From positions 1 to 5,529 of the forward strand of contig PGTJ01000186.1 of the NCBI GenBank assembly GCA_002794515.1: 5,529 nt of DNA. The letters are read 5' to 3'. Shown piece after piece: positions 4,866 to 5,529 of the stretch. Every line of letters begins with the position of its first letter. Within the stretch, counting starts at the first letter, position 1. Made by a program: the position numbers and the translations under genes. The stretch comes from Phototrophicales bacterium. GTDB taxonomy: Bacteria; Chloroflexota; Anaerolineae; Aggregatilineales; Phototrophicaceae. The notes below the pieces were generated by a model. That model made no database searches. It saw only the letters and a list, made by a program, of their open reading frames with translations, and was not told where the DNA came from.

Positions 4866-5529
4866 ATGATTTTTACAACTCCTTCAGCTTTGTTACTCTT
4901 GCTCATCATATTGCCTGTGGTGGCGTATGTCGGATTTCCACGCAATAAATTTCGGCGTGTGCGTGATGTGAGCAGTCTGGCATTGCGGATGGTGTTATTC
5001 ATCTTATTGACGATGGCATTGGCAGGGGCGCAATTGGTGCAATCGGCAAATCGCTCGGCGGTGGTCTTTTTGATCGATATGTCCGATAGCTTGGGGACGG
5101 TGGCACAAACCAGCGCAGAGGCGTATATCCGCGAAGCGCTCCAGACTATGCGCCCCGATGACCTCGCGGGGATTATCGTCTTTGGCGCAGATGCCCAAGT
5201 GGTGCGCGCCATGAGCAATAGCCGTGAACTCGCCCCGATTCGCAACCGTCCCAATGGGGGCAATACCAATATCGAAGCGGCGATTCGCTTGGGATTGGCA
5301 TTACTGCCACAAGATGCTGTTCGGCGTATGGTCATTTTTAGCGATGGCTACCAAACCATTGGTGATGCGCTCAATGCCGCGCAACTGGCACAATCGGCAG
5401 ATGTACAAATCAGTTATATCCCCTATATACGCCCTAACCTGAATGATGTGCAAATCACATCGGTGACAGTGCCACCCCGTTTGAATGAAGATCAAGAATT
5501 CTTTTTAGAGATTGATTTACAATCCAACA
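4866..5529 (+). CDS. VWA-domain membrane protein (5' part, cut by window end)
   Basis: An open frame of 221 codons that runs off the right edge. Residues about 8-23 and 38-58 are two membrane helices separated by a basic loop (RNKFRRVRD, 26-34), the N-terminal double-membrane start seen in BatA-like and related bacterial VWA proteins. A von Willebrand A domain follows from about 65. Its MIDAS metal site is complete: Asp71-Met-Ser73-Asp-Ser75 (DxSxS), Thr134 in GGNTNIE, and Asp160 in FSDGYQT. The domain is thus expected to bind a divalent ion and a protein partner outside the membrane. After about 185 the sequence (NDVQITSVTVPPRLNEDQEFFLEID) turns into a beta-rich segment like the Ig-like region following VWA in large members. 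Such proteins can reach 800-900 residues, some ending in a glutamine-amidotransferase-like domain; that cannot be seen here. The ATG at 4866 is chosen because the in-frame stop TAG at 4830-4832 leaves no other ATG. The ATG at 4859 is in another frame that soon stops. TTGGAT at 4853-4858 is only a weak Shine-Dalgarno. Confidence 0.88.
   Translation, partial: MIFTTPSALLLLLIILPVVAYVGFPRNKFRRVRDVSSLALRMVLFILLTMALAGAQLVQSANRSAVVFLIDMSDSLGTVAQTSAEAYIREALQTMRPDDLAGIIVFGADAQVVRAMSNSRELAPIRNRPNGGNTNIEAAIRLGLALLPQDAVRRMVIFSDGYQTIGDALNAAQLAQSADVQISYIPYIRPNLNDVQITSVTVPPRLNEDQEFFLEIDLQSN

Noticed and set aside
4817..5335. Minus-strand open frame of 172 codons over the VWA gene
   Set aside because: The plus strand here encodes an intact MIDAS and membrane helices; the antisense product looks like random Arg/Ser/Ala-rich sequence.
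5027..5402. Similar segments encoding AQLxQSA twice in the VWA gene (about 5029-5050 and 5379-5400)
   Set aside because: One copy is in the membrane-helix end and the other in the VWA domain; the DNA match is imperfect and probably chance with common codons.
1..5529. CRISPR array, transposon ends, integrase, toxin-antitoxin pair, tRNA or rRNA
   Set aside because: No regularly spaced repeats, no transposase or integrase motifs, no small overlapping gene pair of that kind and no cloverleaf or rRNA-like stretch were seen on either strand.

Overview
This window reads as an ordinary piece of a bacterial chromosome with six protein genes and short intergenic gaps. I see no RNA genes, mobile elements or CRISPR array. 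The gene set is a degenerate PP2C-like membrane protein with a C-terminal propeller-like domain, a lone receiver domain, and a VWA protein with two N-terminal membrane segments. Together with the protein style, this recalls Chloroflexota of the Anaerolineae type. That placement is an inference from family resemblance; there is no marker gene here to prove it.

Minus-strand block (3954 down to 74). A single-domain response regulator (3954-3604) is followed after 9 bases by a 726-residue membrane protein (3594-1414). Its cytosolic N-terminal half has the layout of a PP2C phosphatase but lacks the metal-binding acidic motifs. It continues with a basic linker, one membrane helix and a probably extracytoplasmic repeat (propeller-like) domain. 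Two bases after its stop comes an alpha/beta hydrolase (1411-662) with an intact Ser-Asp-His triad and a strong Shine-Dalgarno inside the end of the upstream gene. These three look like one operon. A gap of 105 bases, holding a possible promoter and small hairpins, separates them from a 160-residue secreted protein (556-74) with a clear signal peptide.

Divergent intergenic region (3955-4085). This 131-base AT-rich region carries candidate promoters in both directions and a perfect TTTATC-tt-GATAAA palindrome just before the plus-strand gene.

Plus-strand block (4086 to the end). A complete Sfp-type 4'-phosphopantetheinyl transferase (4086-4805) is followed after 60 bases by the 5' part of a VWA-domain membrane protein (from 4866), which is cut by the window edge. 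The latter has an intact MIDAS metal site and its own candidate extended -10 promoter.

The most interesting points are three: the receiver / pseudo-phosphatase / hydrolase operon, which may be an undescribed transmembrane signalling unit; the placing of -10-like hexamers so close to two start codons that leaderless transcripts are likely; and the paired hairpins over the Shine-Dalgarno of the secreted-protein gene. Nothing here proves a new defence or mobile system.
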